The notes beneath the pieces are model-generated. The model was not told the origin of the DNA and did not search any database. It saw nothing but the letters and a program-made list of their open reading frames with translations. Both the position numbers and the translations under genes were made by a program. From an uncultured Alistipes sp. (lineage in GTDB: Bacteria; Bacteroidota; Bacteroidia; Bacteroidales; Rikenellaceae), in assembly GCA_944321755.1 (NCBI GenBank), contig CALUMM010000004.1, forward strand, positions 1-64,000: a stretch of DNA of 64,000 bases, written 5' to 3'. Shown piece by piece: positions 44,865-53,332 of the stretch. Numbering within the stretch: position 1 is the stretch's first letter; every line of letters starts with the position of its first letter.

Positions 44865-44871
44865 GGCTCGA

Positions 44872-45549
44872 TTATTTATAGTAAACGGTCAGATAGGGAG
44901 CCTTCTCGCCGTACTCCCGGGCGTAGAAATAGATGGGCTCCTTGTCGTCCTCGTCCGGACGCCCCTCGTCGGGATAGAGCCGCAGCGTCAGCTCCGTGAT
45001 TCCCCGCTCCAGGTTGGCCCGCACGGCCTCCAGCAGCCGGCTGTTCTGTTCCGGCGTGGACCGGATCGTGTAGCGGCGCACGTTGTCGGTCGAGCGTTTC
45101 GTGAAGTAGGAGATCGTGCGGTTTTGGGTATAGGCCGGGTGTTCGGCCCGGAACTCTCCCGAGATCGCCGTTTCGGACCATGTGTTGTCCTCCACGACGG
45201 CTATGTTCACGCGGCGTTCGCCCGAAAGGCCGCCTTCGGATTTGTTGATTCCGAATTCGAGCCCCACGATCTCCCGTCCCCGGAGGGCCTCCGCCGCGAG
45301 GTCGAATTTCAGGTAGATGTTGTACTTGTGGGCCGGGCGCGCGTTGTTCCGGGCCAGTTTCAGGTAGGACTCCTTTCCGTAATTGCGGGAGTCTGTGGCG
45401 ACACACGTCGTGTAGGCGTCGGCCGTGGCCGTGAGCGTCACGTGTTCGCACTCCTTCAGCTCCTGGGCCCGGAGCATCGCTCCGCTTCCCGTCCCGAGCG
45501 TCAGTACCTGTGCGACGGCGAGCAACAGCAAAGTCTGTTTCATTTTCAT
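44872..45549 (-). CDS. DNRLRE/CBM96-like exported protein
   Basis: A 225-residue secreted protein (signal about 1-28). The mature part matches the DNRLRE (CBM96-like) sandwich: TADAYTTCVATDSRNYGKES, YNIYLKFDLAAEALRGREIV, and the C-terminal IYFYAREYGEKAPYLTVYY. CBM96 modules bind alginate or pectin-like acidic glycans in other proteins; here the module is alone. It lies between the regulator and susC, an unusual place for a binding protein. Confidence 0.7.
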   Translation of the reverse strand: MKMKQTLLLLAVAQVLTLGTGSGAMLRAQELKECEHVTLTATADAYTTCVATDSRNYGKESYLKLARNNARPAHKYNIYLKFDLAAEALRGREIVGLEFGINKSEGGLSGERRVNIAVVEDNTWSETAISGEFRAEHPAYTQNRTISYFTKRSTDNVRRYTIRSTPEQNSRLLEAVRANLERGITELTLRLYPDEGRPDEDDKEPIYFYAREYGEKAPYLTVYYK

Positions 45550-45567
45550 ATCATTTCAGGTTTTGGT

Positions 45568-47193
45568 TTAGTGTTTCGGATTGTTGATTTTCATGCCGAT
45601 CTTCATGACGTCCTGCTCGAAGGCCTCCTTGTCGCAGGCGCGGCTCTTGATGTTGGTCCGGTAGGTGTAGATCGTGTTTACCGTGCAGTCCAGGAACTTG
45701 GCGATGTGGATCGAATCCCGGATTCCCAGACGCATCAGGGCGTAGATTCGCAGTTCGTTGTTCAGGGACTCTTTCCCCCGCACGCGGATTTTGCCCTCCT
45801 CGACGAGCAGTCGGTTCACATCCTCCACGAAGGTCGGGAAGAGCGAGAGGAAGATCGAATCGAAGGTTTTGGCCAGCATTTGCCGCTCTTTGTGGGGAAT
45901 CATCGGGTCGAGCAGCGCCGCGAGTTCGTCCCACGCCTGGTTCTTCATCCGTTTGCGAGCCGAGGCGATCAGGGAGTTGATCTTGTCGATGTAGTCCATG
46001 CAGATGACCAGAAAATCGATCAGATAGGTGTCCTTGATCTGGTTGGCTTCGCGGAGTTCGACGTTGAGGGCATTCAGCCGCAGGTTGGTCTGTTCGATGA
46101 TCACCTTCCGGCGGTTGGCCTTCCGGAGCTGGATGAAGACGATGACCAGCAGCCCCAGAGAGAGCAGGGCCAGTGCCGTGGTTACGATTACCGATGTGCG
46201 CAGCCGCTGCCGGATGGTCTGTTCATGCAGCAGGCGTTCGGTCTCGATCATGTGCATGAAGTCCGACAACTGGATCTTCCGGTGTCGGGCGTTGTACGAC
46301 GAGGCGTCCTCGAATGCCTGGCGGGCATAGAGGTAGGCGCGTTCGTAATTCCCCTCGGCATAGAGGAGTTGCGAAAGGTTCATGATGGCGGTGTTTTCGC
46401 GCACGGCATTGCGGATGTCGCAGATGGCGGCCTGGGCCAGCATCCGCTTCTGATTCTCCGAGTCGCCGAATTTCCCGTAGAGCATGGCCATCGTCGTGGC
46501 GTATTTGGCAAACTCGCGGTCATTGATGTCGGCCTGCTCGCACAGCGGGCGGAGCAGCCTTGCGGCCTGTTCGTAGTCCTGGAAGCGGTGGATCAGCAGA
46601 TGGGCCCGCGCCACGGTGTGCGGTACGCTGCCTTCGGGGAGGATGGAGACGAGCTTCTCCTGATAGACGTTGCCTTGCATCAGGTAGCTCCGGGCGTGTT
46701 CGCTGTGGCCGATGAAGCTCGAAAAACCGTAGTAGCTGCTGGCATAGAAGGCGTAGTAGTCGCTCAACTGTTCGGTGGTCAACAGCCGTTCGTCGAGTCC
46801 GTCGAGCGTTTCGAGCGCCGACATGAACAGCCCGCCGGAGATAAGGATCCGTGCCGTAGCCAGGCGTGCCGTATGGATGCGTTCCGGGTCCTCCATACGC
46901 CCGGCCAACTCGGACATCGCCGTGGCGTAGTGCGTCGAGAGGTCGTAGTCGTAGTTGCAGCAGGCGTTGACCAGCTCTCCGAGCAGGTAGAACCGGCGCG
47001 CATCGTCCAGGGAGATGCTGTCCCGCAGCTTGCCCTGCAGGGTATCGATTCGCTCCTGTCGTTTCTGGCGGTAGAGGCTGCTGTTGCGGACCTCTTCGTC
47101 GAGCAGCTCGAAGAGATCGTGCGCCTGTGCCCATCCCGAAGCCGGAAGAACGACCCCGGCCAGGAGCAGCAGACCGATCAATAGACGTTTCAT
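45568..47193 (-). CDS. TPR-TM-HTH transcriptional regulator (DUF6377 type)
   Basis: A 541-residue membrane-spanning regulator. Signal peptide (about 1-22); periplasmic TPR-like helical region (about 25-325, YDLSTHYATAMSELAGRMED, MLYGKFGDSENQKRMLAQAA); a membrane helix (about 333-355); a coiled coil; and a cytoplasmic C terminus ending in a LuxR/GerE-like HTH (NNELRIYALMRLGIRDSIHI, FLDCTVNTIYTYRTNIKSRA). SusR-type regulators of starch loci share this plan: sensing in the periplasm and DNA binding from the membrane. It is the second gene of PUL2 and its likely activator. Confidence 0.82.
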   Translation of the reverse strand: MKRLLIGLLLLAGVVLPASGWAQAHDLFELLDEEVRNSSLYRQKRQERIDTLQGKLRDSISLDDARRFYLLGELVNACCNYDYDLSTHYATAMSELAGRMEDPERIHTARLATARILISGGLFMSALETLDGLDERLLTTEQLSDYYAFYASSYYGFSSFIGHSEHARSYLMQGNVYQEKLVSILPEGSVPHTVARAHLLIHRFQDYEQAARLLRPLCEQADINDREFAKYATTMAMLYGKFGDSENQKRMLAQAAICDIRNAVRENTAIMNLSQLLYAEGNYERAYLYARQAFEDASSYNARHRKIQLSDFMHMIETERLLHEQTIRQRLRTSVIVTTALALLSLGLLVIVFIQLRKANRRKVIIEQTNLRLNALNVELREANQIKDTYLIDFLVICMDYIDKINSLIASARKRMKNQAWDELAALLDPMIPHKERQMLAKTFDSIFLSLFPTFVEDVNRLLVEEGKIRVRGKESLNNELRIYALMRLGIRDSIHIAKFLDCTVNTIYTYRTNIKSRACDKEAFEQDVMKIGMKINNPKH

Positions 47194-47199
47194 GGCTCC

Positions 47200-49461
47200 T
47201 TATTTTTGCGTGTAAGGATTCTCGATGACGATCCGGCACGCTTTCCGAATCTCCTGCCCGGGGAGCGAGATGACGGTCAGCTCTCCCCGGCGTTCGATCC
47301 GCGCCCCGCGGGGCAGCGCCCGGAATTCGGCCTGCGGTCCGAGTCCCCACACCTCGAACTCGACGCATCGACGTGTCGGTTGCCCGGCGAACGATCCGAC
47401 CGTCGGATGGATCGTCAGTGTCAGGCGGTTGTCGTTCATTTCGCAGCTCATCTCGGTGCAGGCGAACTTCCCGTCGAGATATGCCGTTGAGAGTCCGTCG
47501 TCCTCGTAGAGAGTCGTTGTGTTGTTCGTCCCTTCGGCTGCGGGGTAGAGGCGGGCCCGCAGCGTCTCAAGTTGCACCGAAGCCATGCGCCGGGCATAGG
47601 GTTGCATCGGGATGATGCAGCCGCCCCGGGCGAAGAGCGGAATTTCGTCGAGTGCCGCATGAATCTCGTGACGGGAGCCTCCGGGGTACCGCAAACCGTT
47701 GTCGAACCGGTACCAGTCGCACCCGGCGGGGAACCACACCCGGCAGGAGGCCGTCGAATCCGCCCCGGCCGGAGTGACGATTGGTGCGGCGAGCAGGTTG
47801 TCGCCGAACATGTATTGTTGCGGATGGGTGTAGGCCTCCTCGGCCTTCGGGTAGTCGATGTACATGGCGCGCACCAGAGGCAGCATTTCGTCGTGGGTCT
47901 GGCGCAGTGACGTGTAGATGTAGGGCATCAGCTCCGAACGCAGGTGGTAGGCCTTGCGCATGGCGTCGGTGGCCCGTTTGCCCCAGAGCCAGGGCCGGCG
48001 GTCCCGGGCATCCGACGAGGAGTGGACCCGCAGCGTCGAGCTCAGGGCTCCGAACTGTGTCCAGCGGACATAGAGTTCCGTATCGTTGCCGTTCATGTGC
48101 CCGCCGATGTCGTGGGTCCAGAAGAAGCAGCCACCGTTTCCGCTCGTTGCCGTCATCTCGACCTCGAAGGCCAGGGTCTGCCAACTGCCCGCGGCATCCC
48201 CCGAGAACTGAATCGGGTAGCGGTGGGATCCGAATCCTCCCCAACGGCTGTACATGCATCCCCGCAGGCTGTCGCGTCGTTGCGACCAGGTGTAGTAGAG
48301 GTGGTTCAGCCACGGCAGGTGCCGGACCCGCGTGTTGCGCACGTAGGGCTGGAGATAATCCTGTTGCCAGTCGAGCCACCAGAACGCCACGCCCAGATCC
48401 TCGTGCGGCTGCAGGGCGCAGCGGAAGAACTGCTTCATGTAGTTCCGGTCCCCGGCATCGAACAGCGGGCAGGGGTCCGACTCCGGGGAGCGTCCCAATG
48501 CGTGCATGAAGTCGTCATAGCACGCCTCGTGGGGCCGTATGCCGTCCGCCGGATGGTCGTTCAGAGTGACGGCGATGCTGTCCCGGGCAAATTCGGCAAT
48601 GAGCGCCCCGGGATCGGGAAACTGCTCCCGGTTCCAGGTGTATCCCGTCCAGCTCCGGCGCCCTCCGTGTCCCGATCCGATGCGGGCTCCCATCGTGTGC
48701 CAGTCCATGTCGAAAACCATCACGTCCAGCGGGAAGTCCTGCTCCGCATACTCGCGGACGATTTGCCGGTAATCGTCCGCCGAGTAGTTGTGGAACCGGC
48801 AGTACCACGCCCCGTGCATGTATTTGCGATTCATCGGGGCCTGGCCGCTGATGGCTCCCAGGCTCTTCAGTGCCGACTTGTAGTCGTCGCCGTAGATGAA
48901 TACGTAGTAGTCCTGAATATGCTTCTCCGAACCCGGTGCGAGCCATCCGTCGATGATGCGCTCCTTCCCCGTGTCGTCGATCATGTAGTAACCGTCGCGC
49001 GAGAGAATCCCTTCGTCGAGCGGACAGCGCCCGTCCACCTGGTCGAGCGTCGCGACGGCACCCCGGAGGTTGTTGCGCGAGGGGAATGCCGAACGCCGCG
49101 TATTCCAGACCGCCGGCTGACCCGCATTGTCGAATTCGATGTTGAGGTTGAAGATCCCGAACGGATAGTTGTCCGCGACGTAACGGACCTTCATGCGCGG
49201 GGTTGTAATCAGATAGGTAGTGCTGTCGATCTGTTCGATGGAGCACTCCCGGCACAAGGCGTCGCGGTTCCAGGCAAACATCGTCCTGTCGTCGAAGAAT
49301 GCGCCGTCGACAGCGTATTCGAGTCGCAGCAATCCGTCGGTGATAACCGTAATCCGACAGTTCCCGAAAACAAAGGGATTTGTCTGTTTCGGTTGCTGGG
49401 CAACAACGGGCGCTGCGACAAGTGGCAGCAACAGAAGGAACAGGGTTAGTTTTCGTATCAT
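47200..49461 (-). CDS. glycoside hydrolase family 31 enzyme
   Basis: A 753-residue exported (signal ending APVVAQ) TIM-barrel alpha-glycosidase. N-terminal beta-sandwich (about 25-210); barrel with MVFDMDWHTMGARIGSG, the nucleophile in FWWLDWQQDYL (D364) and the acid/base in QFSGDAAGSWQTL (D422), then the HDIGGHMNGNDTELYVRWTQ motif; C-terminal sandwiches. GH31 members act as alpha-glucosidase, alpha-xylosidase, alpha-galactosidase or sulfoquinovosidase. WWLDWQ differs from the common WxDMNE of glucosidases and xylosidases, so the sugar is not assigned. It is the first gene of the PUL2 operon, behind a -7 box at 49495-49502, with the regulator starting seven bases after its stop. Confidence 0.9.
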   Translation of the reverse strand: MIRKLTLFLLLLPLVAAPVVAQQPKQTNPFVFGNCRITVITDGLLRLEYAVDGAFFDDRTMFAWNRDALCRECSIEQIDSTTYLITTPRMKVRYVADNYPFGIFNLNIEFDNAGQPAVWNTRRSAFPSRNNLRGAVATLDQVDGRCPLDEGILSRDGYYMIDDTGKERIIDGWLAPGSEKHIQDYYVFIYGDDYKSALKSLGAISGQAPMNRKYMHGAWYCRFHNYSADDYRQIVREYAEQDFPLDVMVFDMDWHTMGARIGSGHGGRRSWTGYTWNREQFPDPGALIAEFARDSIAVTLNDHPADGIRPHEACYDDFMHALGRSPESDPCPLFDAGDRNYMKQFFRCALQPHEDLGVAFWWLDWQQDYLQPYVRNTRVRHLPWLNHLYYTWSQRRDSLRGCMYSRWGGFGSHRYPIQFSGDAAGSWQTLAFEVEMTATSGNGGCFFWTHDIGGHMNGNDTELYVRWTQFGALSSTLRVHSSSDARDRRPWLWGKRATDAMRKAYHLRSELMPYIYTSLRQTHDEMLPLVRAMYIDYPKAEEAYTHPQQYMFGDNLLAAPIVTPAGADSTASCRVWFPAGCDWYRFDNGLRYPGGSRHEIHAALDEIPLFARGGCIIPMQPYARRMASVQLETLRARLYPAAEGTNNTTTLYEDDGLSTAYLDGKFACTEMSCEMNDNRLTLTIHPTVGSFAGQPTRRCVEFEVWGLGPQAEFRALPRGARIERRGELTVISLPGQEIRKACRIVIENPYTQK

Positions 49462-49494
49462 GCGTAAAATGTTTTCGATTTTGAACTGTGTTTA

Positions 49495-49502
49495 CAAAGA
49501 TA
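49495..49502 (-). promoter_or_regulatory. predicted PUL2 operon promoter, -7 box
   Basis: The minus strand reads TATCTTTG, 34 bases before the GH31 start. All ten downstream genes to 33872 are on this strand with gaps no greater than about 28 bases, so one promoter could serve about 15.6 kb. Confidence 0.65.
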
Positions 49503-49657
49503 CGGAGAAACCCGACGGCAAATCGGAACCTTCGGAAACATTAAGCCTTTTCGAGAATTATATTGTTGATTGATAGATGAATCAAGCTTGTTATTATTGA
49601 GATTTTCGAGGCGTCTGAAATCTCAATTTTCGGGCGTGAACCGGATGTTCCGCACCC

Positions 49658-51058
49658 TTACAGACGTCGGAGTACCCGCACGCCGTATCCTTCGATCTGC
49701 GTCAGCGATCCGGAGAACTCCTCCTGCTTCAGCAGATCCTGACAGCGGGCTTCGGCCCAGTCCTCCGGGATCTCCGGCGCGGCCGGTTCGGATGAAGGAT
49801 TCACCAGAACGAGCACTTCGTCCGTCCCGTATCGGCGTTCGAACCCGACGACATCGGGAAGATTCAACGGGAGGGTTTCGCCCTTGCGGATCGTCTCCTC
49901 GGAGGCGATCTCCATGATCCGGGCGAAACGTTCCGCAGTCTCCGTCCCCGAATTCCAGTCCATGACGACAGCATCGTTCTTGAAAATCGAGATTCGCCGG
50001 GCATACCCGATCTCCTGGGAGCTGTAGATCATCGGCACCCCGCCCATCAAGGCGGCAATGGTGAATGCGGCGATGGAGCCGTCGACCGACCCGTAACGCT
50101 CTACGGGGGATGCCGAGGCGGTTCGGTCGTGGTTGGTCGAGAATCTCATTTTGCTTCTCCCCGTGGTTGCGATCGACTGCCATTCGTAGGAATCCGCGGC
50201 GAGAAGCTCCTCCACGGAGGCCGTGCCGGCGAACAAGGCTTCCAGCGTATCGCAGAATCGCCACGCATAATTCAGGTCGAATCCGGCCCCGAGCCTCTCC
50301 ACGGAGGTTCCTTCGGCCAGCATGATAACCTGGCGTCCGGGCTGGAAATTGCGCAGTGCCTGGATTGCCTCCTCCCAGAAATCGACCGGAATCCAGTCGG
50401 CGCTGTCGCATCGATAGCCGTCGATATTTGCCACGGCGATCCAATATTTCATGATGCGGATGAACTCCTGATAGAGCTCCCGATTTTCCCAGTCCAACTG
50501 AACGGAATTCGAGTAGGTCGTAGATCCGGAGTCGGGACTGTACATCTCGCCGTTTCGGCGGGCATACCACGCGGGATGCTCCGTAATCCAGCAGTGGTCC
50601 CAGCCCGTATGGTTGGTCACCAGATCGAGGATGACGGCGATGCCGCGTTTGTGCGCCTCCTCAACCAGCGCTCTCAAATCCTCGATCTCCCCGAATTCGG
50701 GGTCGAGCGCGTAAAAATCGCGGATGCAGTAGGGGGAACCGAAGGGGGCCCGACCGCCGGTCTGTTGCGACGACATCGAGAAGACAGGCATGATCCACAG
50801 TACATTTACATGCAGATCCTGAATGGCATCCAACCGGGCGCGGATAGCTTGCAGTGAATTGCTTTTGGCGAAAACGCGGGGGGCGGCTTCGTAGATTCGC
50901 ATATTGTCGATGGTCGGGATCCGGTCGAATGGCTCTCCATAGAAAATATACTCGTTGGGATAGCCTGGATCGGGGGTTTCTTGGGAGTCCGAGCAGGCGC
51001 TGCTCGACAGGAACGGCAGAAGTAGCAGCAAGGGCCAAACGGATAAGATTCTTTTCAT
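49658..51058 (-). CDS. GH13 alpha-amylase family lipoprotein
   Basis: A 466-residue lipoprotein (FLSSSA-C22) with a GH13 barrel. Conserved region I is seen as AVILDLVTNHTGWDH, region II with the nucleophile in DGYRCDSADWIP (D218), region III with the acid/base in VIMLAEGTS (E249) and region IV with the transition-state Asp in FSTNHDRTAS. Compact, without starch-binding modules. It has its own -7 box (51098-51105) and a 196-base gap before GH31, so it is probably read separately from PUL2. With no susCD partner of its own for starch here, it may act on alpha-glucans incidental to the pectin locus. Confidence 0.9.
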   Translation of the reverse strand: MKRILSVWPLLLLLPFLSSSACSDSQETPDPGYPNEYIFYGEPFDRIPTIDNMRIYEAAPRVFAKSNSLQAIRARLDAIQDLHVNVLWIMPVFSMSSQQTGGRAPFGSPYCIRDFYALDPEFGEIEDLRALVEEAHKRGIAVILDLVTNHTGWDHCWITEHPAWYARRNGEMYSPDSGSTTYSNSVQLDWENRELYQEFIRIMKYWIAVANIDGYRCDSADWIPVDFWEEAIQALRNFQPGRQVIMLAEGTSVERLGAGFDLNYAWRFCDTLEALFAGTASVEELLAADSYEWQSIATTGRSKMRFSTNHDRTASASPVERYGSVDGSIAAFTIAALMGGVPMIYSSQEIGYARRISIFKNDAVVMDWNSGTETAERFARIMEIASEETIRKGETLPLNLPDVVGFERRYGTDEVLVLVNPSSEPAAPEIPEDWAEARCQDLLKQEEFSGSLTQIEGYGVRVLRRL

Positions 51059-51097
51059 GATTTTCGGGTTGCTATCGGCGGATCTATATCAGTATAA

Positions 51098-51105
51098 CAA
51101 ATTTA
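51098..51105 (-). promoter_or_regulatory. predicted GH13 promoter, -7 box
   Basis: The minus strand reads TAAATTTG (TAnnTTTG), 40 bases before the start at 51058. Confidence 0.55.
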
Positions 51106-51361
51106 GATATTTTTACCGTCTGACTGGGGCTTTCTGTAAAACATTGAGATAAGATTCTTTTATGAATGTGTGGTTTAAATCATTTATTATTAGTGTGTTA
51201 TATGTTTTTATCCTCGTGTTGTCCCGTTTTTTTGATCGGGAAAAATTGAGTGCACTTCCAGTCGGAATACGCCACGGTAGTCTCCCGCATGAAGGAGAAA
51301 CCTGCGAATTTCAATGTTACGGCAGAGATTCCCTGTTATCTCGGCCGGGAAATTCCCGTGA

Positions 51362-52309
51362 TTCCTTATTACTGTCCCGGATCTCCGGAGCTGGCTGCGG
51401 TCTATTCCGATTCTGGATCGGCTGGGTATTCCCGAAACATGGGTACAGTCAATCGTGACCCCCGGAACCAGCCTCGGCTCCGTGGCCCCGGAGATCGCCG
51501 CGCGAACCGGAGCCTTTGGAGCCCGGGTTTTCGCCGTCGGATCGCACGACACGGCCAGTGCGGTGGCCGCACTTCCGGCTTCGGGTGCGGATTGGGCTTT
51601 TCTCAGTTGCGGGACCTGGTCGCTGTTGGGAGTTACATCAAACGAACCGATATTGACAGCTGCGGCTATGTCCGGCCACTTTACCAACGAAGGAGGTGTG
51701 GCGGACCGGATCCTGTTTCTGCGCAACATCACGGAACTGTGGCTGTTGCAGCGATTGATGTCCGAATGGGAAGGACTCGGAACAGTCGTTCCTTACGATC
51801 GGTTTGCGGAACTGTGCGCATCGTGTGCCGCTTTCCGAAGTCTTGTAGACGTAGATGACCCGCTTTTCAAAAATCCCCCATCGATGAGTGCAGCGATTGT
51901 CAGGTTCTGCCGCGAAACCGATCAGCCGGAACCGGCCACGCCGGGAGAATTTATCCGTTGTGTCTTCGAATCGCTTGCCATGAAGTACCGTTCCGTATTG
52001 GAAAGCCTGCAATGTTGCACGGGGCGAACCATAAAACGACTGTATGTCGTGGGTGGGGGCAGCCGTAACGAGGTGTTGATGCAGTTTGTTGCCGATGCGA
52101 CGGGCCTCGAAGTGACCACCGGATTGCCGGAAGCGACAGCCGTAGGAAATATCATGCAGCAGGCCATTGCTGCCGGAGCGGTATCCGGTTGGTCTGAGGC
52201 TCGTGGGGTGGTTGCGCGGAGTTTTGCATTTCGAACCTATCGTCCCCCGGCATTCGGACGAATGGGTCTCGGGGTATTCGAAATATCAAAAGTTAGTATT
52301 TCCAATTAA
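51362..52309 (+). pseudogene. rhaB: rhamnulokinase, 5'-truncated
   Basis: The C-terminal part of L-rhamnulose kinase, open from 51362 after an in-frame stop (51359-51361). It keeps LDRLGIPETWV, VTPGTSLGSVAPEIAARTGA, the ATPase-fold motif AVGSHDTASAVAALPASG, LSCGTWSLLGV, FTNEGGVADRILFLRNI and LYVVGGGSRNEVLMQF. Full-length RhaB is about 480 residues; roughly the first 200, including the N-terminal phosphate-binding DLGATSGR-type motif, are missing. A GTG at 51455 would give only 284 residues, not an active kinase. Upstream sequence (51060-51361) shows no N-terminal half. Rhamnose use would fit a rhamnogalacturonan-degrading neighbour. The loss is probably linked to the nearby integrated element. 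Confidence 0.85.
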
Positions 52310-52458
52310 AGTGCATTGATGTGAAGTGAAGGAATCGAGGAATAAGACCTGTTATTTTAGGATTTGTTGACCTTTAAAATGCTGATTTTATCAAGATTTT
52401 ATGACACAGAAAAAAGATTTAAGAAGAGCAATCGAATAAAGATGTTTCCTCTTCAACC
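52310..52458 (+). other. AT-rich intergenic segment
   Basis: Between the rhaB remnant and the DUF2958-like remnant. AT-rich, with no gene or clear regulatory site seen. Together with the remnant that follows, about 320 bases lack an intact gene. Confidence 0.5.
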
Positions 52459-52578
52459 ATGAAATTTTTAGAAGATAAGGAGCAAATGCTTCAATGCCGA
52501 AGCTCTTGTCAAATGCTTCAATCCCTGCGGCAGCTGGATGTGGCTTATCACGGGGACCGCACGCGAAGGTGACAACTG
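52459..52578 (+). pseudogene. frameshifted remnant of a DUF2958-like mobile-element gene
   Basis: An ATG at 52459 reads MKFLEDKEQMLQ, and in another frame a few bases on comes ALVKCFNPCGSWMWLITG. Together these resemble the start of DUF2958 proteins (MKxLTKE...L, then V-K-x-F-x-P-x-G/A-x-x-T-W-x-x-T). A 13-bp direct repeat (52483-52495 and 52510-52522) lies at the break. Nothing of the C-terminal part remains. Recognition is from memory of the family pattern, so moderate only. Confidence 0.4.
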
Positions 52579-52590
52579 GAGGCGTTGGGC

Positions 52591-52630
52591 TGAAAAGACA
52601 GGAGCAACGGGCAACCCGTTGCTCCTTGTC
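52591..52630 (-). terminator. intrinsic terminator after the HTH gene pair
   Basis: A 12-bp perfect stem (52600-52611 with 52615-52626) over a three-base loop, extendable by three pairs with one bulge, followed on the minus strand by TTTT. It lies directly after the stop of the gene at 52631. Confidence 0.8.
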
Positions 52631-52927
52631 CTATCGCTGAATCGGCTTGACGAAATTCTTTTCGAGAATCTTCGCAATCTCGGACATTGGGTAGAGAATC
52701 TTTCCGCCGAAAGCCGTGTAGGGGATAATCCGCTCGTCGCGGTAGTTCTGTAAAGACCGTTGACTCAACCCGAAGAGATTTCGCACCTCCTCGCCGGTGA
52801 GATAGGTTTCCGAATTGACATAGGTGGGTAATGTCTCAATCATCTTTTCGATGCAATCGAGTGTTGCCAGGGCTTTCTCCTGAATCTCCTTGTATTCCGG
52901 AGATCTTCGTGTGATCCAGTCTTCCAT
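52631..52927 (-). CDS. helix-turn-helix (excisionase/MerR-like) protein
   Basis: A 98-residue DNA-binding protein. The N-terminal third is helical (EYKEIQEKALATLDCIEKMI), followed by an HTH_17-type domain (YLTGEEVRNLFGLSQRSLQN, then YRDERIIPYTAFGGKILYPM). Its closest visible relative is the upstream neighbour. Such small proteins accompany integrases in Bacteroidota conjugative and mobilisable elements as excision or transfer regulators. Its ATG overlaps the neighbour's TAA by one base (TAATG), so the two are translationally coupled. Confidence 0.8.
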   Translation of the reverse strand: MEDWITRRSPEYKEIQEKALATLDCIEKMIETLPTYVNSETYLTGEEVRNLFGLSQRSLQNYRDERIIPYTAFGGKILYPMSEIAKILEKNFVKPIQR

Positions 52928-53214
52928 TATGCACGGGGTTTTATCAGGTTCGTATCGAGTGTGTGTTTGATGTCGCTTTCCCGGAAATAAATTTTGTTTC
53001 CGATCATCGTGTAGGGGATCATTCGTTGTTGTCGGTAGTATTGCAACACCCGTTTTGATACCCTCAGTATGCCGCATACCTCTTCCTGGGTCAGCCAGCC
53101 TCCGGGTTTTCGGGGCATGGTTTTCGAGGCCAGACAGCCGATCCGGCTCTGAATTCGGTTGACGATTGCCTTCAGCTCCTCGAAGGCGGCCGCTTCAATC
53201 AGTTTGCATTCCAT
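52927..53214 (-). CDS. helix-turn-helix (excisionase/MerR-like) protein
   Basis: A 95-residue paralogue of the gene at 52631-52927: a helical N terminus (AFEELKAIVNRIQSRIGCL) and an HTH_17 domain (WLTQEEVCGILRVSKRVLQY, YRQQRMIPYTMIGNKIYFRE). The shared ending LIKP/FVKP and I-P-Y-T motif show a duplication. It lies 118 bases downstream of the integrase gene and probably belongs to the same element. Confidence 0.8.
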   Translation of the reverse strand: MECKLIEAAAFEELKAIVNRIQSRIGCLASKTMPRKPGGWLTQEEVCGILRVSKRVLQYYRQQRMIPYTMIGNKIYFRESDIKHTLDTNLIKPRA

Positions 53215-53332
53215 AATAACACATTTTTAAGTTTTCAAAGGGCCCGACTTTCGGAACCCGCCCGCAAAATAGGGCGAATTCCTGAATAAGGAGCCTGTTG
53301 TCCACAGCCGATTTCAGATACCCGGCAAAAGA

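Noticed and set aside
44839..47184. 781-codon plus-strand frame opposite the PUL2 regulator
   Set aside because: No recognisable domain; the minus strand holds the regulator and CBM96-like genes with signal peptides.
52538..52753. 71-codon plus-strand frame MWLITGTAREG
   Set aside because: Its first part is the DUF2958-like remnant, and the rest runs through the terminator and against the HTH gene.
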